DNA of 64,000 nucleotides from SHWB01 sp050246875 (GCA_050246875.1 JBFWVF010000006.1:62001-126000); one strand, 5' to 3'. Counted from the stretch's first letter, positions 40,429-48,877 are shown. Program-made: numbers and translations. The notes: generated by a model not told the origin, from the sequence alone.

Positions 40429-41468
40429 TCCGGCACGGCCTTCGCGCGGCGGCGCTGCTCGCCGCCTCCGCCCTGCCCGCCCTCGCCGCCAGCGAGGCGG
40501 GACACGACGAATCCTTCTTCGGGCCCGAGTTCTTCGTCGCCCTCGCCCTGGTCGTGCTCGTCGCCGGCATCGCCCGGCCGGTGTGGCGGGCGCTGTCGGG
40601 CGCGCTCGACAGCCACGCCAATGCCATCCGCAACGAACTCGACGAGGCGCAGCGGCTGCGCGAGGAGGCCCAGGCCCTGCTCGCCGACACCCAGCGCCGC
40701 CAGCGCGAGGCCGCCCGCGAGGCCGAGGCCATCGTCGAGACGGCGCGCGAGGAAGCCCGCCGCATCGAGACCCAGGCGGCCGAGCGCACCGTGCAGGCCA
40801 TGGCGCGCCGCGAGCAGCAGGCCCTCGACACCATCGCCCGCGCCGAGGCCGAGGCCGCCAAGGCGGTGCGCGACGCCGCCGTCGACCTCGCCATCGCCGC
40901 CACGGCGAAGCTGCTGGCCGAGGACTCGGCCGGCGCCAAGGGCACGGCGCTGATCGACGAAGCCATCGGCGACCTGCCGCGCCGCCTTAATTTATCTCCC
41001 TCCCCGCCGGGGGGTGGTGGGGGCGGGGGTGGGGTGGGCCAGCCGAAAGCTGGCCCTCTTGCATTCCGGCGGCCCGCAGCGCTGCCCCACCTCACCCTCC
41101 CCGCCGCCGTGGCGGCGGGTCCCCTCCCTCTCCCCCCGATGGGCGGAGAGGGCGAGGACTTTGCTACTCCGCCGCCTGCGCCGTGTCGGCGGGCGGCGTC
41201 CAGCGCAGCACCGGGCGGCGGGCGGCCGTCGTCTCGTCGAGGCGGCGGCGCGGGGCGAGGCGCGGCGCCTCGGCGAAGCGGTCCCTGTCGCCGGCCTTCG
41301 CCGCGTCGGCGAGGTCGGCCATCACCGCGATCAGCTCGTCCAGCGATGCCTTCGACTCGGTCTCCGTCGGCTCGACGAGGAAGGCACCGTGGACGACCAG
41401 CGGAAAGTACATGGTCATCGGGTGGACGCCCTCGTCGATCATCGCCTTGGCGAAATCGAGCGTGGTGA
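40425..41468 (+). CDS. atpF: F0F1 ATP synthase subunit b with anomalous 3' run-on
   Basis: The first ~188 codons encode a normal b subunit: a signal-like N-terminus (MIRHGLRAAALLAASALPALA), a membrane helix (FFVALALVVLVAGIARPVW) and a coiled coil ending at GDLPRRLN. The family normally stops here. Instead the frame continues through a palindromic repeat and terminator-like hairpin, then antisense to gcvPB, ending at 41468. That predicts 347 residues, with a Gly/Pro/Arg/Ser-rich tail of no visible fold. One inserted base near 40985 would give a TAA (within CTTAAT) at the expected end, so either a repeat insertion removed the stop or there is a sequence error. Confidence 0.85.
   Translation: MIRHGLRAAALLAASALPALAASEAGHDESFFGPEFFVALALVVLVAGIARPVWRALSGALDSHANAIRNELDEAQRLREEAQALLADTQRRQREAAREAEAIVETAREEARRIETQAAERTVQAMARREQQALDTIARAEAEAAKAVRDAAVDLAIAATAKLLAEDSAGAKGTALIDEAIGDLPRRLNLSPSPPGGGGGGGGVGQPKAGPLAFRRPAALPHLTLPAAVAAGPLPLPPMGGEGEDFATPPPAPCRRAASSAAPGGGRPSSRRGGGAGRGAAPRRSGPCRRPSPRRRGRPSPRSARPAMPSTRSPSARRGRHRGRPAESTWSSGGRPRRSSPWRNRAW
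41025..41152. repeat. Palindromic pyrimidine-rich repeat at the atpF 3' end
   Basis: Three hairpins follow the normal atpF end: GGGCCAGC/GCTGGCCC (41036-41056), CCCGCCGCC/GGCGGCGGG (41100-41119) and CCCTCTCC/GGAGAGGG (about 41125-41152). They belong to the same repeat type as the element after lpdA. They lie between convergent atpF and gcvPB. Confidence 0.7.
41036..41056 (+). terminator. Terminator-like hairpin after atpF
   Basis: A perfect 8-bp stem, GGGCCAGC with GCTGGCCC, has a CGAAA loop and is followed by TCTT. It is about 50 bases past the expected end of atpF, the right place to end the Fo operon. The T-run is short. Confidence 0.5.
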
Positions 41469-42744
41469 CCCCGGTGCCGGCGAGGAAGCGGTCGTCGAAC
41501 AGGCATTCGTGCATGCAGGTGCCGGGGAAGGCGACGCTCATGCGGTCCTGCAGCGCGGCGCGCACGTAGTTGGCGGCGAGCACCGCGTCGCCCGACACCT
41601 GGCGCAGCCCGTCGATGCCGTGCGACAGCATGTAGGCGAGCGCACGCACGAACATGCCCATCTGGCCGTGGAAGCCCTTGAGGCGGCCGATCGGGTGACG
41701 CTCCCGCGCCGCCGCGTCGCCGGCATGCTCGACCAGCCGCAGGCCGTCGCCGTCGGCCACGATCCAGGGCAGCGGCGCGAAATCGGCCAGCGCCGCCGAC
41801 AGCACCACCGGCCCGGCGCCCGGCCCGCCGCCGCCATGCGGCGTCGAGAAGGTCTTGTGCAGGTTGAGGTGCATGCAGTCGATGCCGAGATCGCCCGGCC
41901 GCACGCGGCCGACGATGGCGTTGAAGTTGGCGCCGTCGCAGTAGAGGTAGCCGCCGGCCGCGTGCACCTTGCGGCCCAGTTCCGCGATGTCGCACTCGTA
42001 GAGGCCGCAGGTGTTGGGGTTGGTGATCATCACCGCCGCCACGTCGGGCCCCAGCTTGGCGACGAAGGCGGCGAGGTCGACGCGGCCGCTGCCGTCGTCC
42101 GGCACCGGGTCGATGGCGAAGCCGCACATCGCCGCCGTCGCCGGATTGGTGCCGTGCGCCGATTCCGGCACCAGCACACGCCGCCGCGCCGTCTCGCCGC
42201 GCGCGTCGAGCGCGGCGCGAATGGTCATCATGCCGCACAGCTCGCCATGCGCGCCGGCGCCCGGCGACATCGCCACCGCCGGCATCCCGGTCAGCTCACA
42301 CAGCCAGCGTGCGAGTTCATCGATCAGCGCCAGCGCGCCCTGCACGGTCGATTCCGGCTGCAGCGGGTGCAGCCCGGCGAGGCCGGGCAGGCGCGCCAGC
42401 CGCTCGTTGAGGCGCGGGTTGTGCTTCATCGTGCACGAGCCGAGCGGATAGGTGTTGGTGTCGATCGCCGCGTTCTGCCGCGACAGGCGCGTGTAGTGGC
42501 GCACCACCTCCGGCTCCGACAGCGACGGCAGGCCGACCGGCGCGCGCCGCGCCACGCCGCCGAGGCGCGCGGCGACGGCCGGCGGCGGCGGCAGGTCGAC
42601 GCCGACGGCGCCGGGGTTGTCGCGCTCGAACAGCAGCGCCTCCTCGTGCGCGAGGCCGCGATGGCCGTTGACGCTCGGGCGCGGCGCCGCGGCGGCCGCC
42701 GGCGTGCCGGTGCGGGCCTTGGCGATGTCGGCGGAATGGTTCAT
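41164..42744 (-). CDS. gcvPB: Glycine dehydrogenase (decarboxylating) subunit 2
   Basis: A 526-residue C-terminal half of the P protein, which with GcvPA decarboxylates glycine and passes the aminomethyl group to GcvH. The PLP lysine is in LHKTFSTPHGGGGPG, and typical blocks are LGSCTMKHNPRLNE, SPGAGAHGELCG, ESAHGTNPATAAM, NPNTCGLYE and CDGANFNAIVG. ATG 42744 overlaps the gcvPA stop by four bases; the open frame upstream lies within gcvPA. It is last in the gcvT-H-PA-PB operon. About 300 bases of its 3' end are antisense to the atpF run-on. Confidence 0.95.
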   Translation of the reverse strand: MNHSADIAKARTGTPAAAAAPRPSVNGHRGLAHEEALLFERDNPGAVGVDLPPPPAVAARLGGVARRAPVGLPSLSEPEVVRHYTRLSRQNAAIDTNTYPLGSCTMKHNPRLNERLARLPGLAGLHPLQPESTVQGALALIDELARWLCELTGMPAVAMSPGAGAHGELCGMMTIRAALDARGETARRRVLVPESAHGTNPATAAMCGFAIDPVPDDGSGRVDLAAFVAKLGPDVAAVMITNPNTCGLYECDIAELGRKVHAAGGYLYCDGANFNAIVGRVRPGDLGIDCMHLNLHKTFSTPHGGGGPGAGPVVLSAALADFAPLPWIVADGDGLRLVEHAGDAAARERHPIGRLKGFHGQMGMFVRALAYMLSHGIDGLRQVSGDAVLAANYVRAALQDRMSVAFPGTCMHECLFDDRFLAGTGVTTLDFAKAMIDEGVHPMTMYFPLVVHGAFLVEPTETESKASLDELIAVMADLADAAKAGDRDRFAEAPRLAPRRRLDETTAARRPVLRWTPPADTAQAAE

Positions 42745-44087
42745 GCGAGCGCCTCCGCGAGGCCGCCCGAGAGCGCCTCGATATCCTCGTCCGTCGTCGT
42801 CTCCGTCGCCGCCACCAGCAGGATGTCGGCCAGTTCCGGCCGCTCCGGCCACAGCCGCGTGCCGGGCACGCCGGCGAGCACGCCCCGCGCCGCCAGACGC
42901 TCGACCACCGGCCCCGCCGGCTTCGGCAGGCGCACGGCAAACTCGTTGAAGAAGGCCGCCGGCAGCACCGACACTCCCGGCAGCGCCGCCAGCCGGTCGG
43001 CGGTACGCACCGCCGTGGCGTGGTTGAGCGCGGCGAGCCCGGTCAGGCCGCTCTCGCCGAGCAGGGCGAGGTGGATCGAGAAGGCCAGCGCGCAAAGGCC
43101 GGAATTGGTGCAGATGTTCGACGTCGCCTTCTCGCGCCGTATGTGCTGCTCGCGCGTCGACAGGGTGAGGACGAAGCCGCGCCGCCCGTCGGCGTCGACC
43201 GTCTGGCCGCAGACCCGGCCCGGCATCTGGCGCACGAATTTCTGCCGCGTCGCGAACAGGCCGAGATACGGCCCGCCGAACATCATGGCGTTGCCGAGGC
43301 TCTGGCCCTCGGCGACGACGATGTCGGCGCCCATCGCGCCCGGCGACTCGACGGCGCCGAGCGACACCACCTCGGTCACGGCGCCGACCAGCAGCGCGCC
43401 GGCCGCGTGGCAGGCCTCGGCCAGCGGCGTCAGGTCGGCGAGGTTGCCGAAGGCGTCGGGGTTCTGCGCCACGACGCAGGCGGTCTTCGCGTCGACCGCG
43501 GCGGCAAGGTCCTCGCCGCCCGCCGGCGACGGCGGCAGCACGACGATCTCGTAGTCGAGCCAGCGCGCCAGCGTCGTCACCGCGTCGCGCCAGTGCGGGT
43601 GCAGATTGCCCGACAGCACCGCGCGGTTGCGGCCGGTGACGCGGCGCGCCATCAGCACCGCCTCGGCGCAGGAGGTGGCGCCGTCGTACATCGAGGCGTT
43701 GGCCACCTCCATGCCGGTGAGCAGCGCCACCTGCGTCTGGAACTCGAACAGCGCCTGCAGCGTGCCCTGGCTGATCTCGGGCTGGTAGGGCGTGTAGGCG
43801 GTGAGGAACTCGCCGCGCTGGACGAGGTGGTCGACCGTCGCCGGCACGTGGTGCCGGTAGGCGCCGGCGCCGAGGAAGGACGGCGCCTCGCCGGCCGCGA
43901 GGTTGCGGCGGGCGTAGCCGGCGATGCGCCGCTCGACGGCCAGCTCGCCCTGATGGTCGGGCAGGTCGAAGGCACCGGCGAAGCGCTGGTCGGCCGGAAT
44001 GGCCTCGAACAGGGCGTCGACCGAGGGCATGCCGATGCGCGCCAGCATGGCGGCGCGGTCGGCCTCGGTGAGCGGCAGGTAGCGCAT
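42741..44087 (-). CDS. gcvPA: Glycine dehydrogenase (decarboxylating) subunit 1
   Basis: A 448-residue N-terminal half of the P protein. Typical blocks are MRYLPLTEADRAAMLARIG at the start, FLGAGAYRHHVPATVDHL, LTAYTPYQPEISQGTLQALFEFQ, ANASMYDGATSCAEA and the C-terminal STREQHIRREKATSNICTNS. It has no PLP lysine, as expected for the PA half. Start ATG 44087 is two bases past the gcvH stop. Four-base overlap with gcvPB suggests coupled translation of the heterodimer. Confidence 0.95.
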   Translation of the reverse strand: MRYLPLTEADRAAMLARIGMPSVDALFEAIPADQRFAGAFDLPDHQGELAVERRIAGYARRNLAAGEAPSFLGAGAYRHHVPATVDHLVQRGEFLTAYTPYQPEISQGTLQALFEFQTQVALLTGMEVANASMYDGATSCAEAVLMARRVTGRNRAVLSGNLHPHWRDAVTTLARWLDYEIVVLPPSPAGGEDLAAAVDAKTACVVAQNPDAFGNLADLTPLAEACHAAGALLVGAVTEVVSLGAVESPGAMGADIVVAEGQSLGNAMMFGGPYLGLFATRQKFVRQMPGRVCGQTVDADGRRGFVLTLSTREQHIRREKATSNICTNSGLCALAFSIHLALLGESGLTGLAALNHATAVRTADRLAALPGVSVLPAAFFNEFAVRLPKPAGPVVERLAARGVLAGVPGTRLWPERPELADILLVAATETTTDEDIEALSGGLAEALA

Positions 44088-44089
44088 GC

Positions 44090-44461
44090 TCACAGGCCCT
44101 CGACGAACTTGGCGTAGCCGGCCTCGTCCATCAGCGCGTCGAGCTGACCGGGGCTGGCGAGCTTCACCTTGAAAAACCAGCCGTCGCCCTGGGCGGCGCG
44201 GTTGACGAGGGCGGGGTCGCCGTCGAGCGCGCCGTTGGCCTCGACGACCTCGCCGTCGACCGGCGCGTAGACCTCGGCCGCCGCCTTCACCGATTCGACC
44301 ACCGCCGCCTCGTCGCCCTTCGCCAGCGTGCGGCCGGCCTGTGGCAGCTCGACATAGACGACGTCGCCGAGCTGCTGCTGGGCATAGTCGGTGATGCCGA
44401 CGGTGGCGACGTCGCCATCGACCCGGATCCATTCGTGGTCTTCGGTGAACCTGACGCTCAT
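44090..44461 (-). CDS. gcvH: Glycine cleavage system H protein
   Basis: A 123-residue lipoyl carrier that shuttles the aminomethyl group between P, T and L proteins. The lipoyl lysine is K59 in AAVVESVKAAAEVYAP. The N-terminal RFTEDHEWIRVDGD and GITDYAQQQLGDVVYVELP and the C-terminal GWFFKVKL blocks are all standard. It sits between gcvT (13 bases upstream) and gcvPA. Its lipoamide is reoxidised by an E3 such as LpdA. Confidence 0.97.
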   Translation of the reverse strand: MSVRFTEDHEWIRVDGDVATVGITDYAQQQLGDVVYVELPQAGRTLAKGDEAAVVESVKAAAEVYAPVDGEVVEANGALDGDPALVNRAAQGDGWFFKVKLASPGQLDALMDEAGYAKFVEGL

Positions 44462-44474
44462 CTGTCTCTCCGGG

Positions 44475-45605
44475 TCAGCGATGGTAGTTGGGGGCGACGA
44501 AGGGCAGCGCGGCTACCGTGGCGGCGACAGGCTTGCCCCGTGCGGTGACGGCGAGCGCCGTGCCGGGCGCCGCGCGCGCGGCGGCGACGTAGCCCATGGC
44601 AACGGGCGCCTCCAGCGTCGGCGACCAGCCGCCGCTGGTGACGCGGCCGACGATGTCGCCGCCGGCATCGAGGATGTCGGCGCCCTCGCGCACCGGCTGG
44701 CGCCCCTCCGGGCGCAGGCCGACGCGGCGCCGCGACGGCCCCGAAGCGAGCTTGCCGAGGATGACCGCGGCGCCGGGAAAGTCGGCGGCGGCGCGGCGGC
44801 GCTTCGCGATGGTCCAGGCAAGCCCCGCCTCGACGGGATCGGTCGTGCGGTCGATGTCGTGGCCGTAGAGGCAGAGCCCGGCCTCCAGGCGCAGCGAGTC
44901 GCGCGCGCCGAGGCCGGCGGGCGCGACCTCCGGCTCGGCCAGCAGGCGCCGTGCCAGCGCTTCGGCCTCGGTGCCGGCGACGGAAATCTCGAAGCCGTCC
45001 TCGCCGGTGTAGCCGGAGCGCGTCACGAGGCAGGGCAGGCCGGCGACCGCGACCGGCGCGCCATGCATGAAGCGCAGCGCCGCCGCGCCCGGGGCGAGGC
45101 GGGCCATCACCGCCGCCGCCTGCGGTCCCTGCAGGGCCAGCAGCGCCCGGTCCTCGTGGTGCTCGACCGTCGCGCGGCCGCCCAGCGCCGCCGCCATGTG
45201 GGCGATGTCGCCGTCCTTGGTGCCGGCGTTGACGACGAGGTGCAGGTGGTCGGCGGCACCATCGGCCGGCCGCATCGCCATCAGGTCGTCGCGGATGCCG
45301 CCGTCGGGGGCGAGCAGCAGCGTGTAGCGCATCTGGCCCGGCGCGAGGCCGGCGATGTCGCCCGGCACCAGCCGCTCGAACGCGGCCGCCGCGTCGCCGC
45401 CGGTCGCGCGCAGGGTCGCCTGGCCCATGTGCGAGACATCGAACAGCGACGCCGCGGCGCGCGTGTGGCGGTGCTCGGCGATGATGCCGGCGGGATACTG
45501 CACGGGCATGTCGTAGCCGGCGAAGGGCACCAGACGGGCGCCCAGTTCGCGATGCAGCGCATGTAGCGGCGTGTGGCGCAGGGTGGACGGCGCGGCGGTG
45601 CCCAT
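44475..45605 (-). CDS. gcvT: Glycine cleavage system T protein (aminomethyltransferase)
   Basis: A 376-residue tetrahydrofolate-dependent aminomethyltransferase. Blocks are LVPFAGYDMPVQYPAGIIAEH, SLFDVSHMGQATL, RYTLLLAPDGGIRDDLM, TRSGYTGEDGFEIS and LGARDSLRLEAGLCLYGHD. The folate-site Asp is expected in the FDVSHM region. ATG 45605 follows GGAGGG by six bases; an in-frame ATG at 45659 is possible but would lie next to the riboswitch. It is the first gene of the riboswitch-controlled gcv operon. Confidence 0.96.
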   Translation of the reverse strand: MGTAAPSTLRHTPLHALHRELGARLVPFAGYDMPVQYPAGIIAEHRHTRAAASLFDVSHMGQATLRATGGDAAAAFERLVPGDIAGLAPGQMRYTLLLAPDGGIRDDLMAMRPADGAADHLHLVVNAGTKDGDIAHMAAALGGRATVEHHEDRALLALQGPQAAAVMARLAPGAAALRFMHGAPVAVAGLPCLVTRSGYTGEDGFEISVAGTEAEALARRLLAEPEVAPAGLGARDSLRLEAGLCLYGHDIDRTTDPVEAGLAWTIAKRRRAAADFPGAAVILGKLASGPSRRRVGLRPEGRQPVREGADILDAGGDIVGRVTSGGWSPTLEAPVAMGYVAAARAAPGTALAVTARGKPVAATVAALPFVAPNYHR

Positions 45606-45669
45606 CGGGCCCTCCGGTGCGGGGTTCGGATTCGGCCGCGCATGCACGCGGACTCGCATGCACGACCGC

Positions 45670-45880
45670 CCCGCTCTGTCGTCCTACCTGAGAGAATTGA
45701 CCGTCGCCGCGCGCGATGGCGCGGGCCGGCTTACCCCTTCGGTGAGGCCCGGCGTTACCTTGCCGCGCCTGCTTTCCAGAGTGTCATCCCCCTGCGGTCC
45801 GTTTGCCTGAGAGTTTCCGGGGCCGGTTGCTCCTTCGGCGCCGCGCCTTGCGGCGCGATCTCTCCCGCAGGGATCGACTG
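45670..45880 (-). ncRNA. Tandem glycine riboswitch upstream of gcvT
   Basis: On the minus strand two glycine aptamers lie end to end. Aptamer 1 has P1 CCGCAGGG/CCCTGCGG (45865-45872 with 45790-45797), the GGGAGAGA start, CGAAGGAGCAA and the closing ACTCTCAGGCAAA. Aptamer 2 has CTCTGGA, CACCGAAGGGGTAAGCC (45728-45745) and CTCTCAGGTAGGAC. These are the hallmark conserved segments of the class. The tandem form generally switches gcv operons on when glycine is in excess. The expression platform must lie between 45670 and the gcvT RBS; a direct repeat CGTGCATGCG occurs there. Confidence 0.92.
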
Positions 45881-45930
45881 ACTGTGCCGCGCTGCCGCCG
45901 CGTCACGGGACTCGACGACAGCGCGCGTCG

Positions 45931-45958
45931 AGAGTAGCGGCCGGCCGCCGCATGTCAA
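45931..45958 (-). promoter_or_regulatory. Putative gcv operon promoter
   Basis: On the minus strand a consensus TTGACA (45953-45958) is followed after 16 bases by TACTCT (45931-45936). A start about 8 bases on would give a leader of around 45 bases before aptamer 1. A 7-bp inverted repeat CTCGACG-N8-CGTCGAG (45911-45932) overlaps the start and could bind a regulator. The -10 is weak. The rest of the 369-base gene-free gap is the riboswitch and its expression platform. Confidence 0.5.
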
Positions 45959-45974
45959 CCGCGGCCGGCGCGGG

Positions 45975-46532
45975 TCAGCGCCGCCGGGCGCGGTTGTAGT
46001 CGAGCTGGTCCGGGGTGAGCTGGAAGCCGACATAGACGGTGAAGGCGCCGCCGTCCTGGTTGGCCGCCAGCGGGATCGTCTGCTCCAGCGTCTCGAAGGC
46101 GGTGAGGCGGTTGCGGTTGCCCTCGAAGGCGACATCGGCGCTGAAGGTCTGCTTGGCGAGGATGCGCTCGGACTTGTCGGCAACGGCGACGAAATACTCG
46201 TAGGTCGCCGTTCGCGTGGTGTTGGCCGGCCCGCGCGCGATGGCGAAGAAGAGCTGCAGCTCGACGCTGACCTCGCCGGTGCCGTCGCGCTTGCGCTCGG
46301 TCTCGCAGAAGCCGTCGAAGCGGTCGATGCGCCCCTCGGCGATCACGTCGGTCAGGTCGCGTCCCGGCCCGGGGCGGAACTGCGTCAGCTCGGCGGTCTC
46401 GCCGACGACGACGATGGCCGGGCACGGCGGCGGCTGGCGCTTGGTCTGGTCGCAGCCGGCAGCGATGGCGGTGGCCGCCAGCGCAGCCAGCAACAGGGCG
46501 ATGCGACGGGGCACGGTCGGTACTTCGCTCAC
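45975..46532 (-). CDS. Predicted lipoprotein of unknown function
   Basis: A 185-residue protein with a lipoprotein signal peptide: VPRRIALLLAALAATAIAAGC, lipobox IAAGC. The mature part (VVVGETAELTQFRPGPGRD, ELQLFFAIARGPANTTRTATYEYFVAVADK, LTAFETLEQTIPLAANQDGGAFTVYVGFQLT) looks like a beta-sandwich. I recall similar hypothetical lipoproteins in Rhodospirillales but no assigned function. The GTG start at 46532 overlaps the stop of the CDGSH gene by four bases, so the two are translationally coupled. Confidence 0.75.
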   Translation of the reverse strand: MSEVPTVPRRIALLLAALAATAIAAGCDQTKRQPPPCPAIVVVGETAELTQFRPGPGRDLTDVIAEGRIDRFDGFCETERKRDGTGEVSVELQLFFAIARGPANTTRTATYEYFVAVADKSERILAKQTFSADVAFEGNRNRLTAFETLEQTIPLAANQDGGAFTVYVGFQLTPDQLDYNRARRR

Positions 46533-46771
46533 AGGGTGTTGTGGGTGCCGTCGCAGAACGGCTTGTCGCCGGTCTGCTTGCAGCGGCAGAACCAGAGCTT
46601 CTCGGTGGTCTTCGCCGCATACATCACCGGCGAGATTCCCGTCCCCTTGTGCGCGTCGTCGCAGAACGGCTGCGTCGCGCTACGGCCGCAGGCGCACCAG
46701 CGATACCGTCGACCGGCCTCGACCTCGACCTCGATCGGTTCGAGCGCGGCACTGACCACCGGCTCCGCCAT
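46529..46771 (-). CDS. CDGSH iron-sulfur domain protein (two domains)
   Basis: An 80-residue protein with two CDGSH-type [2Fe-2S] motifs, each C-x-C-x-x-S/T-x3-P-x-C-D-x2-H: CACGRSATQPFCDDAH and CRCKQTGDKPFCDGTH. The three-Cys-one-His ligand set makes the cluster labile and transferable. Tandem-domain bacterial forms are of uncertain role, perhaps redox sensing or cluster transfer. ATG 46771 gives the compact protein; the frame continues eight codons upstream. It is divergent from ispH, itself a Fe-S enzyme, with a 155-base gap. Confidence 0.9.
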   Translation of the reverse strand: MAEPVVSAALEPIEVEVEAGRRYRWCACGRSATQPFCDDAHKGTGISPVMYAAKTTEKLWFCRCKQTGDKPFCDGTHNTL

Positions 46772-46926
46772 GCCCCCCTCCCCACCTTGCCGCACGGTCG
46801 GCGACTGCGTTATGACGGGCCGTTGCCGGCCCGCGCGCGCCTACCGCGGAAACGCCGGCGCCGACCTTAGAGGAGCGCCCGGGCGCGAACAAGGCCGCGG
46901 CCCCGGAACTGCGCCTGCGGAACCGC

Positions 46927-47871
46927 ATGAACAGGCCCCCGCTGACCGTCTATCTCGCCGCGCCGCGCGGCTTCTGCGCCGGGGTCGATCGCGCGATCCA
47001 GATCGTCGAACTGGCGCTCGAACGCTGGGGCGCGCCGGTCTACGTACGCCACGAGATCGTCCACAACCGCACCGTCGTCGAGGGGCTGGAACGCAAGGGC
47101 GCGGTGTTCGTCGACGAACTCGACGAGGTGCCCGACGGCGCTCACGTCATCTTCTCCGCCCATGGCGTGCCGAAATCGGTGCCGCAGGAGGCCACCGCGC
47201 GCGGCCTCGCCTGGCTCGACGCCACCTGCCCGCTGGTCAGCAAGGTGCACCGCGAGGCGGCGCGCCACCACGAGGCCGGCCATCAGGTGATCATGATCGG
47301 CCATGCCGGCCACCCCGAGGTCATCGGCACCATGGGCCAGTTGCCGCACGGCGCCGTGCTGCTGGTCGAGACGGTGGCCGATGTCGAGGGCCTCGCCGTC
47401 GCCGATCCCGACCGGCTCGGCTTCGTCACCCAGACGACCCTGTCGGTCGACGACACGGCCGAGGTGGTGGCGGCGCTGCGCCGCCGCTTCCCGGGCATCG
47501 CCGGGCCACGGCGCGAGGACATCTGCTACGCCACCACCAACCGCCAGGCGGCGGTGAAGGCCATCGCCGCGCGCGCCGACGTGGTCGTCGTGATCGGCGC
47601 GCCGAACTCGTCGAACTCCAATCGCCTCGTCGAGGTAGCGCGGCGCACCGGCGCGCGCGACGCCCTGCTGGTCGAGCGCGCCGACCAGATGGACTGGTCG
47701 CGGCTCGACGGCTGCCGCACGCTCGGCATCAGCGCCGGCGCCTCGGCACCCGAGATCCTGGTCGAGGAGTTCGTCGCCGCCTGCGGCGAGCGCTTCGCGC
47801 TGACCATCGAGACCGTCGAGGTTTCGCGCGAGGACGTGCATTTCAACCTGCCCCGTGCCCTCGTCGCCTGA
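46927..47871 (+). CDS. ispH: 4-hydroxy-3-methylbut-2-enyl diphosphate reductase
   Basis: A 314-residue [4Fe-4S] enzyme, the last step of the MEP pathway, making IPP and DMAPP. The three cluster cysteines are C17 in APRGFCAGVDRAI, one in LDATCPLVSKVHRE and one in EDICYATTNRQ. HEIVHNRTVVEGL, FSAHGV and GAPNSSNSNRLVEVA are conserved substrate blocks. It heads ispH-thrB-rnhA, a common alphaproteobacterial arrangement. Confidence 0.96.
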   Translation: MNRPPLTVYLAAPRGFCAGVDRAIQIVELALERWGAPVYVRHEIVHNRTVVEGLERKGAVFVDELDEVPDGAHVIFSAHGVPKSVPQEATARGLAWLDATCPLVSKVHREAARHHEAGHQVIMIGHAGHPEVIGTMGQLPHGAVLLVETVADVEGLAVADPDRLGFVTQTTLSVDDTAEVVAALRRRFPGIAGPRREDICYATTNRQAAVKAIAARADVVVVIGAPNSSNSNRLVEVARRTGARDALLVERADQMDWSRLDGCRTLGISAGASAPEILVEEFVAACGERFALTIETVEVSREDVHFNLPRALVA

Positions 47872-47887
47872 CGGAACCGTTCACGCC

Positions 47888-48877
47888 ATGGCCGTCTATA
47901 CCGAGGTTTCCGACGACGAGCTGCGCGCCTTCGTCGCCGGCTACGACATCGGCGAGATCGCCTCGGTGAAGGGCATCGCCGAGGGCGTCGAGAACTCGAA
48001 CTTCCTGCTGCAGACGCTGCCCGAGGGCGCCGCGTCGCCGGTGAGCTACATCCTCACCCTCTACGAGAAGCGGGTGCGGCCCGACGACCTGCCGTTCTTC
48101 ATCGGCCTGATGGAACATCTGGCGGCGGCCGGCATTTCCTGTCCCACGCCGGTCCACGCGCGCGACGGCCAGGCGCTGCGCCGGCTCGCCGGACGGCCGG
48201 CGGCGATCGTCACTTTCCTCTCCGGCATGTGGCCGCGCCGCGTGCAGGCCCGCCACTGCGGCCCACTGGGCACGGCGCTGGCGCAGCTGCACCTCGCCGG
48301 CCGCGACTTCGCGCTGCGCCGCGACAACGACCTGTCGGTCGCCGGCTGGCGGCGTCTCGCCGAGGCCACCGCGGCGCGCGCCGACGAGGTCGAGCCCGGC
48401 CTCGGGCGCTTCATCGCCGGCGAACTCGAAGCCGTCGCCGCGCGCTGGCCGGCCGATCTGCCGGCCGGCGTCATCCACGCCGACCTGTTTCCCGACAACG
48501 TGTTCTTCCTCGGCGACCGGCTCTCCGGGCTGATCGACTTTTACTTCGCCTGCAACGACCTGTTCGCCTACGACGTGGCGGTCTGCCTCAACGCCTGGTG
48601 CTTCGAGGCGGACGACAGCTTCAACGTCACCAAGGCGCGGCAACTGCTGTCGGGCTACCGCCGGGTGCGCGACTTCACCGCGGCCGAGGTGGCGGCGCTG
48701 CCCGTGCTGGCGCGCGGCGCGGCGCTGCGCTTCCTGCTGACGCGGCTCTACGACTGGCTCAATCACCCCGAAGGTGCGTTCGTGCGTCCCAAGAACCCGA
48801 TGGAATACGCGCGCAAGCTGCGCTTCCACCGCGCCGCCGGCGGTCCTGCCGCCTACGGCCTGGACTGGGCGGCATGA
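47888..48877 (+). CDS. thrB: Homoserine kinase (ThrB, APH-fold type)
   Basis: A 329-residue kinase that phosphorylates homoserine for threonine synthesis; this is the choline-kinase-like form, not the GHMP form. Blocks are MAVYTEVSDDELRAFVAGYD, GIAEGVENSNFLL, YILTLYEKRV, the Brenner-type VIHADLFPDNVFFLGD and the metal-binding GLIDFYFACNDLFAYDVA. ATG 47888 is chosen at the family start. Its stop overlaps rnhA (ATGA). thrC is at 60.1 kb. Confidence 0.95.
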   Translation: MAVYTEVSDDELRAFVAGYDIGEIASVKGIAEGVENSNFLLQTLPEGAASPVSYILTLYEKRVRPDDLPFFIGLMEHLAAAGISCPTPVHARDGQALRRLAGRPAAIVTFLSGMWPRRVQARHCGPLGTALAQLHLAGRDFALRRDNDLSVAGWRRLAEATAARADEVEPGLGRFIAGELEAVAARWPADLPAGVIHADLFPDNVFFLGDRLSGLIDFYFACNDLFAYDVAVCLNAWCFEADDSFNVTKARQLLSGYRRVRDFTAAEVAALPVLARGAALRFLLTRLYDWLNHPEGAFVRPKNPMEYARKLRFHRAAGGPAAYGLDWAA

